From Lachnospiraceae bacterium (GTDB lineage: Bacteria; Bacillota_A; Clostridia; Lachnospirales; Lachnospiraceae), in the NCBI GenBank assembly GCA_017960415.1, contig JAGCZE010000257.1:1-5619 (forward strand): DNA of 5,619 nt. Reading direction: 5' to 3'. The notes beneath the pieces were generated by a model. The model searched no databases, was not told the origin of the DNA, and saw nothing but the letters and a program-made list of their open reading frames with translations. Below, one piece after another: positions 1-5,619 of this stretch. The first letter of the stretch is position 1. Every line of letters starts with the position of its first letter. The position numbers were made by a program, and so were the translations under genes.

Positions 1-1189
1 AATTATACCCGGAATCCAGAGCCGAAAGTCCGTAATCGGTTCCCACATAGAGCAATCCGTTATGGAAACAGGTTGAATTGACAACATCATCTTCGATCCC
101 GGCCGCCTGCGTAACATTTAAGAAACTGTTGGCAACTATCTTCATTACTCCCTGCCTGGACGAAGCAAACCACATATTGCCCTGGTAATCGCTGGTCATC
201 ATTTCGATGCTCCTGTTCATCGGCAGATTGTCCACAGATTTGAATCTGTAATATTCGTCAATATAACCGACTGCACTGTCGGAAGATGCCCATATCCTTC
301 CGCAGGCATATGTCAGCCAGTGAATGTTGCTTAAGTTTCCGGTCAGTATTCGTTTTAAGGATGTACGGTTCTTGCCGAATTCACCGTAATAAATGACATT
401 TGAATCGGTCCCGAGATAAATGCGTCCGGGATATCCGGGATCTGCAAGAACAGTTGTAATCTTTTCAGTCCCGATGTCATCCCCTGTAAAACATACCTTT
501 ACCTTGCACGATTCGATCGCAAATACGGTACCGTCCTTGGTCTGGCCGTAAATGATACCGCTGATATCCGTGGAAAGCCTGAGTATTCTTTTTTCGTTGA
601 TCCTCGAATCATCGAGAATATGCACTTTGAGGTCATTGTCCACATAAGAGACACCCGCCGTTGTACCGATGAAAACATTTCCGGTTTTGTCTTCGGCAAA
701 GACTCTTATCGATGAAGCCGATAAGCCGTTCTTTTCAGTAAAATGTGTCACCTGATTTCTGTCCTTACCGATCAGTACAACGCCGTTATCGTTGGTTCCT
801 ACCCAGATCCTGCCTCTGCTGTCTTCAAACAGCCCTCTGCCGTTGGTCAGGATATCCGAAGGTCCGATGGTTTCGAAGGAGGTACCGTCATAACGCAAAA
901 TTCCGCTGTAACATGCTATCCAGATATATCCGTCGGTAGTTCCCAGTATATAATTGGCTTCAGATGTAGGCATCCCGCTTCGGGCATCGTACAGCTTCGG
1001 CATAAAACCCTGCCCGTAGAGCTGGCCTGTAACCGCGTAGCCTCCGCCGTTGGGAAGTACGTTCTCGTTTAATGTTTCATTATCGATCCCGGACTCTTCG
1101 ACCCTTGCAGCAGCTTTGTAAGGGGCAAAGTTCAGGATGAAACACAGAATGGCTGTAATAAGCGCGATCATTGATCTTTTCTTATTCAT
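1..1189 (-). CDS. Two-component-regulator-propeller (Reg_prop) sensor protein, N-terminal part, runs off left edge
   Basis: An uninterrupted frame of 396 codons continues past the left edge, so the C-terminus and output domain are not visible. The start ATG follows a GGAGG with 7 nt spacing. Residues 1-28 look like a signal peptide: NKKR, a hydrophobic core, then YKAAA before RVEE. Eight beta-propeller blades follow at 39-44 residue spacing, each with the Reg_prop pattern of an aromatic strand then G-T/S: IWIACYSG (89), IWVGTNDNG (128), VFIGTTAG (172), IYGQTKDG (213), IYLGTDSN (257), IWASSDSA (299), MWFASSRQG (339), LYVGTDYG (380). In this family such propellers are extracytoplasmic ligand sensors, followed by a membrane helix and an output domain such as a histidine kinase or GGDEF. 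Which one is here cannot be seen. The gene lies 13 nt downstream of the HD-GYP gene and should be cotranscribed with it. An ATG at 1193 opens only a 3-codon frame and is not the start. The ligand is unknown. Confidence 0.9.
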   Translation of the reverse strand, partial: MNKKRSMIALITAILCFILNFAPYKAAARVEESGIDNETLNENVLPNGGGYAVTGQLYGQGFMPKLYDARSGMPTSEANYILGTTDGYIWIACYSGILRYDGTSFETIGPSDILTNGRGLFEDSRGRIWVGTNDNGVVLIGKDRNQVTHFTEKNGLSASSIRVFAEDKTGNVFIGTTAGVSYVDNDLKVHILDDSRINEKRILRLSTDISGIIYGQTKDGTVFAIESCKVKVCFTGDDIGTEKITTVLADPGYPGRIYLGTDSNVIYYGEFGKNRTSLKRILTGNLSNIHWLTYACGRIWASSDSAVGYIDEYYRFKSVDNLPMNRSIEMMTSDYQGNMWFASSRQGVMKIVANSFLNVTQAAGIEDDVVNSTCFHNGLLYVGTDYGLSALDSGYN

Positions 1190-1196
1190 CCATAAG

Positions 1197-1201
1197 CCTC
1201 C
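1197..1201 (-). promoter_or_regulatory. Shine-Dalgarno site of the propeller sensor gene
   Basis: A GGAGG sits 7 nt before the ATG at 1189 and directly after the HD-GYP stop codon (TGA, 1203-1205). It fixes the start and implies translation in one operon, because there is no room for a promoter between the two genes. Confidence 0.75.
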
Positions 1202-1202
1202 G

Positions 1203-3416
1203 TCACAATTCCTGATATTTCTTCATTACCAGTTTTACTTCCGTCAGTGAATCCATAAATGCTTCAACGCATTTTGGGTCAAATTGCTTGCCCGATCCCT
1301 CTTCTATGATCTCAAGGGCCTTTTCCAGCGGAAATGCAGGTTTGTAGACACGGGGAGAGGTAAGGGCATCAAAAACATCCGCGACTGCCATGATCCTTGC
1401 AGACAGAGGGATGACCTGTCCGTGCAATCCTTCGGGATAACCCTTTCCGTCCCAGCGTTCATGATGATATGCCGCCATATTCCTTGCTTCCTTCAGATAA
1501 TTCTCACCGTGAACCGTACTTATCGCCTTTTCAATAATACGACGCCCATGTGTCGTATGGGTCTTCATGATCTCAAATTCTTCGTCGGTAAGCTTGCCGG
1601 GCTTGTTCAATACGGTATCCGATATGTTTATCTTGCCAACATCATGCAGAGGCGCCGACATTATCGCGTCAGACTTGAATTTCGGTGTCAGCTTTTCAAG
1701 ATAATAACCCTTCTTTTCAAGACCATCCAGTATGATCTTCACATATGCGGCCGTTTTCTGTATATGAGCGCCCGTATCCGAGTCCCTGTTTTCTACCAGA
1801 TCCGCCATTGTGATGATCAGGCCGTTCTGCATTTCCACGGTCGAATCCGCATAATGCCTGATGCTGCGCATCTGCTCTGCTGTTCCGGCGGCCATTTCGC
1901 AAATAGCATTGTAGAGAGTCTCGAGCTCATCATTGGTATTGATGTCTATCGCGCGCAGATTTCTTACATTTTGGTCTATGATTTTCTGATCTTCACTGTT
2001 CTTGATAAATCCGTCAATGAAGGATGCCATATGCCCGATGGGAAAGATCAGGAAATGACCCGATACCCACAGACCGAATCCCAGGATCAGCAGGAAAAAT
2101 CCCGAAAATACCAGGAAGGTCTTCAGCATGAACTTTCTCAGATAATCTCCGATATATCCCATCGACGCATCCGCCACAACAAAGCAGACGATCTCATTTT
2201 TATTGTTGAAAACAGGATAATATACCTTCAGCTTCCACCCGACAATATCGTCGGAAGAAGCGCCGTAACATGTAAACGACATGTTGTCGCTCTGTAAGTT
2301 ATCTGCCAGGGTTTTAAATTTCCAGCGGTTTATTTTCTCCGGTTCCTTTGTCGCTATGCCGTTATTTGAAGCAAGTTCCTTAAGATAAGGCAGTATCTCG
2401 TCATCTTCGCCGGACGCCAGTGCCGTTCCGTAATTCCTTCCGTCCTCTCCGTTTGAATTGATCTCGAAAATGTAGCAGAACCGGCTTTCTTCTTTCATTT
2501 TATTACCGTCAGGCACATATTTGTTCCTGAGTGTGACTACCGATATATTGTCAACTCCAAAGGCTGTGCCGCAGATCTTCCCGATCTGTGTCTGATTATC
2601 GGTGTAGCCCGGTACCAGATCCCCGCGCTCAAGGTATGAATCGATCTTGCCGTAATAAACCTGGTCGGCAGCAAACGCAGCGGCATTCACAGCATTCCGG
2701 GTGATCTCTTCTTTTTGATCGTCAAAATGATGGTTCATGCTGATAATACCCATGACAGCAGCGAGAGCAACTGATGCCACAGTCAGCATTACAGTGATCC
2801 TTTTTTTGATAGATTGTCTTCCGTTATTCCTGAATGAATTGATCTCATCGATCTCCTCATCGCTCAGCGGTTTCTGCCGCCAGCCGCTGTACCATATGCG
2901 GATCCTTCTCTTCTCAGGTATCAGATAATAGAAAACCGATGCAAGGATAACGCAGATCGCTTTATCAACAATATTGAACAGGATGTTCACTGCTTCCTCA
3001 ACAGCATCCATCCCGGATATTCCCTTAAGCAACAGCTGGATGGATGTTCCGAGAATACTGCTGAACAAACCCAAAACAAGTATCAGGACGATATAATTCA
3101 GCTTTTTCTCATATTTTTTTCTTCGTACGAACCAGGCCGAAGCCATGGCAATACCAATACCAATGAGTGTATAATACATTGCATCGGGATTTATCTTAAA
3201 CAGACTTATGAGAAAATTTGAGATGACTGCAGTCATGATTCCCGGATAGAGTCCGCTGACCATTGACGCAAAGACAGTACCGGCCGAGTCCATATATATG
3301 GGCAGATCGAATGTTTTCATCAAAAAAGTCAGCAATACATTAACGATAATACCTGTTACCGCCGCCAATGCACGCTGCAAACTGTTTTTATCGACTTTCC
3401 TCGTTTGTTTAATCAC
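1203..3416 (-). CDS. Membrane-bound HD-GYP domain protein, predicted cyclic-di-GMP phosphodiesterase with S-component-like sensor
   Basis: A 737-residue integral membrane signalling protein, numbered from the GTG start chosen here. Residues ~16-165 hold about six hydrophobic helices; the segment around PIYMDSAGTVFASMVSGLYP resembles substrate-binding S components of ECF vitamin transporters. A further helix at ~209-226, an extracytoplasmic region at ~228-425 (Cache-like at a guess) and a helix at ~429-453 come next. A HAMP-like linker follows (~455-512, with TNDELETLYNAI). The C-terminal HD-GYP domain (~530-737) keeps the family residues: E542, H551 in DTGAH, HDVGK (H591, D592, K595), H620, HHERWDGKGYP (H651, H652, G659-Y660-P661), and D680 in ADVFDALTS. 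HD-GYP enzymes hydrolyse cyclic di-GMP; activity here is inferred from the intact motifs. An ATG at 3431 would add five residues but lacks a ribosome binding site. The gene has its own promoter and heads an operon with the propeller sensor. Confidence 0.92.
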   Translation of the reverse strand: MIKQTRKVDKNSLQRALAAVTGIIVNVLLTFLMKTFDLPIYMDSAGTVFASMVSGLYPGIMTAVISNFLISLFKINPDAMYYTLIGIGIAMASAWFVRRKKYEKKLNYIVLILVLGLFSSILGTSIQLLLKGISGMDAVEEAVNILFNIVDKAICVILASVFYYLIPEKRRIRIWYSGWRQKPLSDEEIDEINSFRNNGRQSIKKRITVMLTVASVALAAVMGIISMNHHFDDQKEEITRNAVNAAAFAADQVYYGKIDSYLERGDLVPGYTDNQTQIGKICGTAFGVDNISVVTLRNKYVPDGNKMKEESRFCYIFEINSNGEDGRNYGTALASGEDDEILPYLKELASNNGIATKEPEKINRWKFKTLADNLQSDNMSFTCYGASSDDIVGWKLKVYYPVFNNKNEIVCFVVADASMGYIGDYLRKFMLKTFLVFSGFFLLILGFGLWVSGHFLIFPIGHMASFIDGFIKNSEDQKIIDQNVRNLRAIDINTNDELETLYNAICEMAAGTAEQMRSIRHYADSTVEMQNGLIITMADLVENRDSDTGAHIQKTAAYVKIILDGLEKKGYYLEKLTPKFKSDAIMSAPLHDVGKINISDTVLNKPGKLTDEEFEIMKTHTTHGRRIIEKAISTVHGENYLKEARNMAAYHHERWDGKGYPEGLHGQVIPLSARIMAVADVFDALTSPRVYKPAFPLEKALEIIEEGSGKQFDPKCVEAFMDSLTEVKLVMKKYQEL

Positions 3417-3424
3417 GCCGGTTT

Positions 3425-3429
3425 CCTCC
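3425..3429 (-). promoter_or_regulatory. Shine-Dalgarno site deciding the GTG start of the HD-GYP gene
   Basis: A GGAGG overlaps the in-frame ATG at 3431 and lies 8 nt before an in-frame GTG at 3416. The ATG itself is preceded by GTTCCTGC, with no purine-rich site. GTG at 3416 is therefore the better start. This is inferred from spacing only. Confidence 0.65.
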
Positions 3430-3469
3430 ATGCAGGAACATACTGCTTTAAAAAGAAATTCCTTATTTT

Positions 3470-3498
3470 ATTTTAATTCACCGTCATTGTCATGTCAA
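3470..3498 (-). promoter_or_regulatory. Sigma-A type promoter of the HD-GYP/propeller operon
   Basis: On the minus strand, a consensus TTGACA (3493-3498) is separated by exactly 17 bp from TAAAAT (3470-3475), one base from consensus. Transcription would start near 3463, giving a leader of roughly 47 nt before the GTG start. It lies downstream of the glycyl-tRNA synthetase terminator, so the signalling operon is probably an independent unit. I see no clear operator around it. Confidence 0.75.
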
Positions 3499-3600
3499 GT
3501 GAGTGTGCCGTCTGTTAAACGCATCGGAAAGTTTTGCATATGCCTGTTTTGGGCTTATTTTCTCCGGGTCGGGGACAGATACATATAGTACTCTGCAATA

Positions 3601-3643
3601 AAAAAAGAAGAAAAAACCGTAACCTTTAAAAGTTTAGCGGCTT
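3601..3643 (-). terminator. glyQS: Probable intrinsic terminator of the glycyl-tRNA synthetase gene
   Basis: Reading the minus strand, an imperfect hairpin is formed by CCG-C-TAA-A-C on one side and G-G-TTA-CGG on the other (3617-3640). It is followed at once by TTTTTTCTTCTTTTTTT (3600-3616). The stem has bulges and only modest GC content, but the long T-tract and its place about 100 nt after the synthetase stop support the call. Confidence 0.6.
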
Positions 3644-3655
3644 TCTCTCCTTTAT

Positions 3656-3738
3656 GTCTTTTTTCTTTATCTTTTAGGCTTCTGTCTTTACACTGTTTAT
3701 GCAAGCTTTAATCTTTGTATTTTACGCTTCCGTCTGTT
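3656..3738. repeat. Pair of imperfect T-rich direct repeats after the glycyl-tRNA synthetase gene
   Basis: Two copies of about 32 bp (near 3658-3689 and 3706-3737, 48 bp apart) agree at about 25 positions; both carry the pattern TTTTA-GCTTC-GTCT. The stretch 3644-3744 holds no gene or other signal I can support. The repeat may be a chance product of low-complexity sequence. Confidence 0.3.
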
Positions 3739-3744
3739 CTATGC

Positions 3745-5133
3745 TCAGAATTCCAGCTTTTTCTCGAGATAAGCCTTGAGTTCCGTAACCGGGATCCTCT
3801 CCTGAGCCATTGAATCACGCTCACGTACCGTTACGCAGTTATCATTCTCGGAATCGAAATCGTAGGTTACACAGAAAGGTGTACCGATCTCATCCTGACG
3901 GCGATAGCGCTTACCGATATTGCCTCTGTCATCGAACTCGCAGTTCCAGTACTTCGAAAGCTCTGTATAAATCTTCTCTGCGCCCTCATTAAGCTTCTTC
4001 GAAAGGGGAAGGATGCCGACCTTTACAGGTGCAAGTGCGGGATGGAAACGAAGAACGGTTCTCATATCGCCGCCCTCAAGCTCTTCCTCGTCATATGCTG
4101 CGCACAGGAATGCCAGAGTAACACGATCTGCACCAAGCGAAGGCTCAACAACGTAAGGAATATACTTCTCGTTGGTCTCGTCATCGAAGTAGCTCATATC
4201 TTCCTTCGATACGTTCTGATGCTGTGTAAGGTCATAATCGGTACGGTCTGCGATACCCCAGAGCTCGCCCCAGCCAAACGGGAATAAGAACTCGATATCG
4301 GTAGTACCCTTGCTGTAGAAGCACAGCTCCTCGGGGCTGTGATCTCTTAAGCGCATCTCGTCTTCCGTGATGCCCAGTGACAGCAGCCAGTCACGGCAGA
4401 ATGCTCTCCAATACCGGAACCACTCAAGGTCCGTGCCGGGCTTGCAGAAGAACTCAAGCTCCATCTGCTCGAACTCACGGGTTCTGAAGGTGAAATTACC
4501 GGGTGTGATCTCATTACGGAATGATTTTCCGATCTGGCCAATACCGAAAGGAACCTTCTTACGCGAAGTACGCTGAACATTCTTGAAATTGACGAAAATG
4601 CCCTGTGCGGTCTCGGGACGCAGATAAACAACGTTCTTTGCATCCTCGGTAACGCCCTGGAAGGTCTTGAACATAAGGTTGAACTGTCTGATATCGGTGA
4701 AATTGTGCTTGCCGCAGCTCGGACAGGGAATATTGTTATCCTCGATGAAATCCTTCATCTGCTGCTGGGTCCAGCCGTCGATGGGGCTCTCAAGAGTGAT
4801 TCCCTTTTCTGCTGCGTAATCTTCGATCAGCTTATCGGCTCTGAAACGCTCCTTGCACTCCTTGCAGTCCATCAAAGGATCCGAGAATCCGCCGAGATGT
4901 CCCGAAGCAACCCATGTCTGCGGATTCATCAGGATCGCGCAGTCAACACCTACATTATAGGGATTTTCCTGAATAAACTTCTTCCACCATGCCTTCTTGA
5001 CATTGTTCTTCAGTTCAACACCGAGGTTACCGTAATCCCAGGTATTCGCGAGACCGCCGTAGATCTCCGAGCCGGGATAGACGAAGCCTCTGGCCTTCGC
5101 CAAAGCAACGATCTTTTCCATTGTCTTTTCCAT
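3745..5133 (-). CDS. glyQS: Glycyl-tRNA synthetase, dimeric (alpha-2) class II type
   Basis: Glycine--tRNA ligase (EC 6.1.1.14) charges tRNA-Gly with glycine using ATP in the cytoplasm. It is a complete 462-residue single-chain protein of the archaeal/eukaryal-like type, not the alpha2-beta2 GlyQ plus GlyS type. The N-terminus has [14 protein letters not shown] and [14 protein letters not shown]. Two cysteine pairs, C90/C93 (CKEC) and C137/C140 (CPSC), could bind zinc. The signature [14 protein letters not shown] is at 172-185. Class II motif 2 (FRNEI, R206/E208, then [10 protein letters not shown]) lies at 205-225 and motif 3 (GADR, R337) at 334-337. The anticodon-binding domain covers about 365-460, starting near [17 protein letters not shown] at 5133 is chosen because GGGGAGG lies 5 nt before it; an in-frame ATG at 5163 adds ten non-conserved residues. 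The gene is monocistronic, with its own promoter and terminator. No catalytic motif is missing. Confidence 0.97.
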   Translation of the reverse strand: MEKTMEKIVALAKARGFVYPGSEIYGGLANTWDYGNLGVELKNNVKKAWWKKFIQENPYNVGVDCAILMNPQTWVASGHLGGFSDPLMDCKECKERFRADKLIEDYAAEKGITLESPIDGWTQQQMKDFIEDNNIPCPSCGKHNFTDIRQFNLMFKTFQGVTEDAKNVVYLRPETAQGIFVNFKNVQRTSRKKVPFGIGQIGKSFRNEITPGNFTFRTREFEQMELEFFCKPGTDLEWFRYWRAFCRDWLLSLGITEDEMRLRDHSPEELCFYSKGTTDIEFLFPFGWGELWGIADRTDYDLTQHQNVSKEDMSYFDDETNEKYIPYVVEPSLGADRVTLAFLCAAYDEEELEGGDMRTVLRFHPALAPVKVGILPLSKKLNEGAEKIYTELSKYWNCEFDDRGNIGKRYRRQDEIGTPFCVTYDFDSENDNCVTVRERDSMAQERIPVTELKAYLEKKLEF

Positions 5134-5138
5134 AAAAT

Positions 5139-5181
5139 CCTCCCCGCCGGAACAGGCAGGCATCGCTCTGCTGCTTCCGGC
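5139..5181 (-). promoter_or_regulatory. glyQS: Leader hairpin abutting the glycyl-tRNA synthetase ribosome binding site
   Basis: In the transcript, GCCGGAA (5181-5175) pairs with TTCCGGC (5152-5146). The stem continues inward through two more 3-bp CAG/CTG blocks separated by single-base bulges, leaving an 8-nt loop: about 13 bp in all. The next base after the hairpin begins GGGGAGG (5145-5139), the Shine-Dalgarno sequence 5 nt before the ATG. The structure is visible; a role in limiting ribosome access or stabilising the mRNA is inference. The ribosome binding site itself is left unpaired. Confidence 0.5.
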
Positions 5182-5196
5182 ATCTTTATTTAAATT

Positions 5197-5204
5197 ATTT
5201 TGAT
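5197..5204. repeat. Target-site duplication, left copy
   Basis: ATTTTGAT directly flanks the left terminal repeat of the mobile element. It matches the right flank ATTTTGCT at 7 of 8 positions. Confidence 0.65.
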
Positions 5205-5222
5205 GTAACTATTCAGAACCCC
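5205..5222 (+). repeat. Left terminal inverted repeat of the MITE
   Basis: GTAACTATTCAGAACCCC, the inverted partner of 5370-5387 with two mismatches in 18 bp. The outermost 11 bp are identical in both ends. Confidence 0.75.
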
Positions 5223-5229
5223 ATAATTC

Positions 5230-5274
5230 GCAAAAAAATGATAAAAATAAATTATAATGAAATCATTTTTTTGC
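5230..5274. repeat. Internal inverted repeat of the MITE (A/T-rich hairpin)
   Basis: GCAAAAAAATGAT (5230-5242) and ATCATTTTTTTGC (5262-5274) are perfect 13-bp inverted copies around a 19-bp AT-rich loop. The A7/T7 runs could act as a weak terminator in either direction, but the stem has little GC. A TATAAT occurs on each strand in the loop, neither with a recognisable -35. Confidence 0.7.
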
Positions 5275-5285
5275 TCATTATTGGA

Positions 5286-5304
5286 GCGGTAACTATGTTA
5301 CCGC
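5286..5304. repeat. Internal inverted repeat of the MITE (8-bp stem, 3-nt loop)
   Basis: GCGGTAAC and GTTACCGC are perfect inverted copies separated by TAT. The hairpin repeats the terminal core GTAACTAT (5289-5296), so it may be a subterminal copy of the transposase recognition motif. No T-tract follows on either strand. Confidence 0.65.
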
Positions 5305-5306
5305 CT

Positions 5307-5368
5307 TTATGAAAGTATAGTTTTGTTATTTGAAAGCAGGCTTTCATATCAAAACTATACTTTCATAA
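5307..5368. repeat. Long nested inverted repeat inside the MITE
   Basis: A perfect 19-bp inverted repeat (5307-5325 and 5350-5368; core ATGAAAGTATAGTTTTG) encloses a second one, TGAAAGC / GCTTTCA (5331-5337 and 5340-5346). The RNA from either strand would fold into a long stem with an internal loop and a short tip. TGAAAG occurs in both stems, so alternative pairings are possible. Confidence 0.75.
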
Positions 5369-5369
5369 G

Positions 5370-5387
5370 GTGGTTTTGAATAGTTAC
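5370..5387 (-). repeat. Right terminal inverted repeat of the MITE
   Basis: Read on the minus strand it is GTAACTATTCAAAACCAC, the partner of 5205-5222. Confidence 0.75.
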
Positions 5388-5395
5388 ATTTTGCT
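5388..5395. repeat. Target-site duplication, right copy
   Basis: ATTTTGCT, differing from the left copy ATTTTGAT at one base. The single difference suggests an insertion old enough to have taken a mutation. Confidence 0.65.
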
Positions 5396-5409
5396 AAAAT
5401 ATAGTGACT

Positions 5410-5438
5410 ATTATATGTCAGTCATCTTATTTACGCAA
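5410..5438 (-). promoter_or_regulatory. glyQS: Probable sigma-A promoter of the glycyl-tRNA synthetase gene
   Basis: On the minus strand, TTGCGT (5433-5438) is followed after exactly 17 bp by a perfect TATAAT (5410-5415). Transcription would begin near 5403. The leader to the ATG at 5133 would be about 270 nt, of which about 190 nt come from the mobile element and one copy of its duplication. I found no better promoter closer to the gene. Confidence 0.6.
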
Positions 5439-5462
5439 GTGTAACTTTTATTGATACATATA

Positions 5463-5619
5463 TCATTCTTTTGTGATTCGTATCACAGCCTGCGCATCGG
5501 CTCCGGTCCCGCTGACGCTGACGATCTCGATCTTGTAGCCGAATTCAGCTCCGGTATCCATCAAACCGTCATTAAAGAATTCGGAATACTTATCCATTGT
5601 GAATACGTCACCCGTCTGA
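5463..5619 (-). CDS. C-terminal end of an unidentified, possibly secreted protein (partial)
   Basis: A frame entering at the right edge gives 51 residues, starting QTGDVFTMDKYSEFFNDG and ending AQAVIRITKE before a TGA at 5463-5465. The other two minus-strand frames have stops here, and codon use resembles the neighbouring genes. The tail alternates hydrophobic and polar residues (YKIEIVSVS, AVIRITK), as in a terminal beta-sandwich. The pattern (GDxFxMxxYSxFF, then YxIxVxSVS, then an IxITK end) faintly recalls the C-terminal ends of secreted M6-type metalloproteases of Clostridia, but this is a guess from memory. No terminator is visible in the 25 nt between its stop and the glycyl-tRNA synthetase promoter, so some read-through is possible. 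Confidence 0.7.
   Translation of the reverse strand, partial: QTGDVFTMDKYSEFFNDGLMDTGAEFGYKIEIVSVSGTGADAQAVIRITKE
5472..5487. promoter_or_regulatory. CRP-like palindrome (TGTGA-N6-TCACA)
   Basis: TGTGATTCGTATCACA matches the half-site spacing of CRP-family operators exactly. It lies in the last codons of the right-edge gene, about 33 bp upstream of the -35 of the glycyl-tRNA synthetase promoter. It may be coincidence within coding sequence, and no regulator gene is in view. Confidence 0.22.

Larger units (their letters stand above)
5205..5387. mobile_element. MITE-like non-coding element, 183 bp, in the glycyl-tRNA synthetase leader
   Basis: The element has terminal inverted repeats GTAACTATTCAGAACCCC (left) and, read inward from the right, GTAACTATTCAAAACCAC: 16 of 18 identical. 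It is flanked by an 8-bp direct repeat (ATTTTGAT / ATTTTGCT). It has no coding capacity and is more AT-rich than the genes around it. Nearly all of its interior is palindromic. Small size, terminal repeats and target duplication define a miniature inverted-repeat transposable element, mobilised by a transposase encoded elsewhere. GTAA ends with an 8-bp duplication are typical of the IS66 family, which is my best guess for the parent; other families that make 8-bp duplications cannot be excluded. It lies about 15 bp after the predicted transcription start and should be transcribed in the mRNA leader. Confidence 0.78.

Noticed and set aside
499..1072. Short open frames of 64-109 codons on both strands near the left edge
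   Set aside because: All overlap the partial propeller-sensor gene, whose frame is open for 396 codons with eight regularly spaced blade motifs.
1284..2297. 337-codon open frame on the plus strand
   Set aside because: It lies antisense within the HD-GYP gene, whose protein motifs are intact. The plus-strand product has no recognisable domain and no ribosome binding site was evident.
3298..3588. 96-codon plus-strand open frame across the HD-GYP promoter
   Set aside because: It is antisense to the signalling gene's N-terminus and promoter, with no recognisable protein features.
5134..5163. Upstream in-frame ATG for glycyl-tRNA synthetase
   Set aside because: It lies inside the leader hairpin, has no good ribosome binding site, and adds residues unlike the family N-terminus; the ATG at 5133 has GGGGAGG 5 nt before it.
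4705..5193. 162-codon plus-strand open frame
   Set aside because: It is antisense to the conserved N-terminal half of glycyl-tRNA synthetase and is explained by that gene's codon pattern.
5251..5258. TATAAT on both strands inside the MITE as an outward promoter
   Set aside because: No acceptable -35 hexamer lies 16-18 bp upstream on either strand; the sequence is a by-product of AT-rich DNA.
5134..5403. T-box riboswitch in the glycyl-tRNA synthetase leader
   Set aside because: Expected for many Firmicutes synthetase genes, but I find no T-box core sequence (TGG-N-ACC-GCG type) on the minus strand and no terminator/antiterminator pair ahead of the gene; most of the leader is the inserted element.

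Overview
The window looks like a piece of a Lachnospiraceae-type (Clostridia, Firmicutes) chromosome. The reasons are a dimeric archaeal/eukaryal-type glycyl-tRNA synthetase with a sequence typical of that family, strong GGAGG ribosome binding sites, sigma-A type promoters, moderate GC content, and a large membrane HD-GYP signalling protein beside a two-component-regulator-propeller sensor. The assignment is from recognition, not from a database search. Every gene I can support is on the minus strand, so the window reads right to left.

Layout in transcription order: (1) 5619-5463, the last 51 codons of an unidentified, possibly secreted protein. (2) 5438-5134, the glycyl-tRNA synthetase control region: a good -35/-10 promoter, then a 183-bp MITE-like element (5205-5387) with 18-bp terminal inverted repeats and a near-perfect 8-bp target duplication, then a hairpin directly against the Shine-Dalgarno sequence. 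(3) 5133-3745, the complete glycyl-tRNA synthetase gene (462 aa). (4) 3744-3417, an intergenic region with a probable intrinsic terminator and then a near-consensus promoter (TTGACA, 17 bp, TAAAAT). (5) 3416-1203, a 737-aa membrane HD-GYP protein predicted to degrade cyclic di-GMP, with a six-helix N-terminal module resembling ECF-transporter S components, an extracytoplasmic sensor and a HAMP-like linker. (6) 1189-1, the first 396 residues of a secreted or surface-exposed beta-propeller sensor (Reg_prop repeats), 13 nt after the HD-GYP stop, so the two are almost certainly one operon. Its output domain lies beyond the left edge. This gene runs off the window and is easily missed by ORF calling.

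Genes 5 and 6 look like an environmental-sensing, second-messenger module: a membrane cyclic-di-GMP phosphodiesterase with a partner whose propeller also faces outside. If the missing C-terminus is GGDEF, they would be an opposing synthesis/degradation pair; this is inference. The least ordinary observations are the mobile element placed between the promoter and start codon of an essential tRNA synthetase gene, and the S-component-like sensor fused to an HD-GYP enzyme. I saw no CRISPR array, tRNA or rRNA, and no T-box motif in the glycyl-tRNA synthetase leader.
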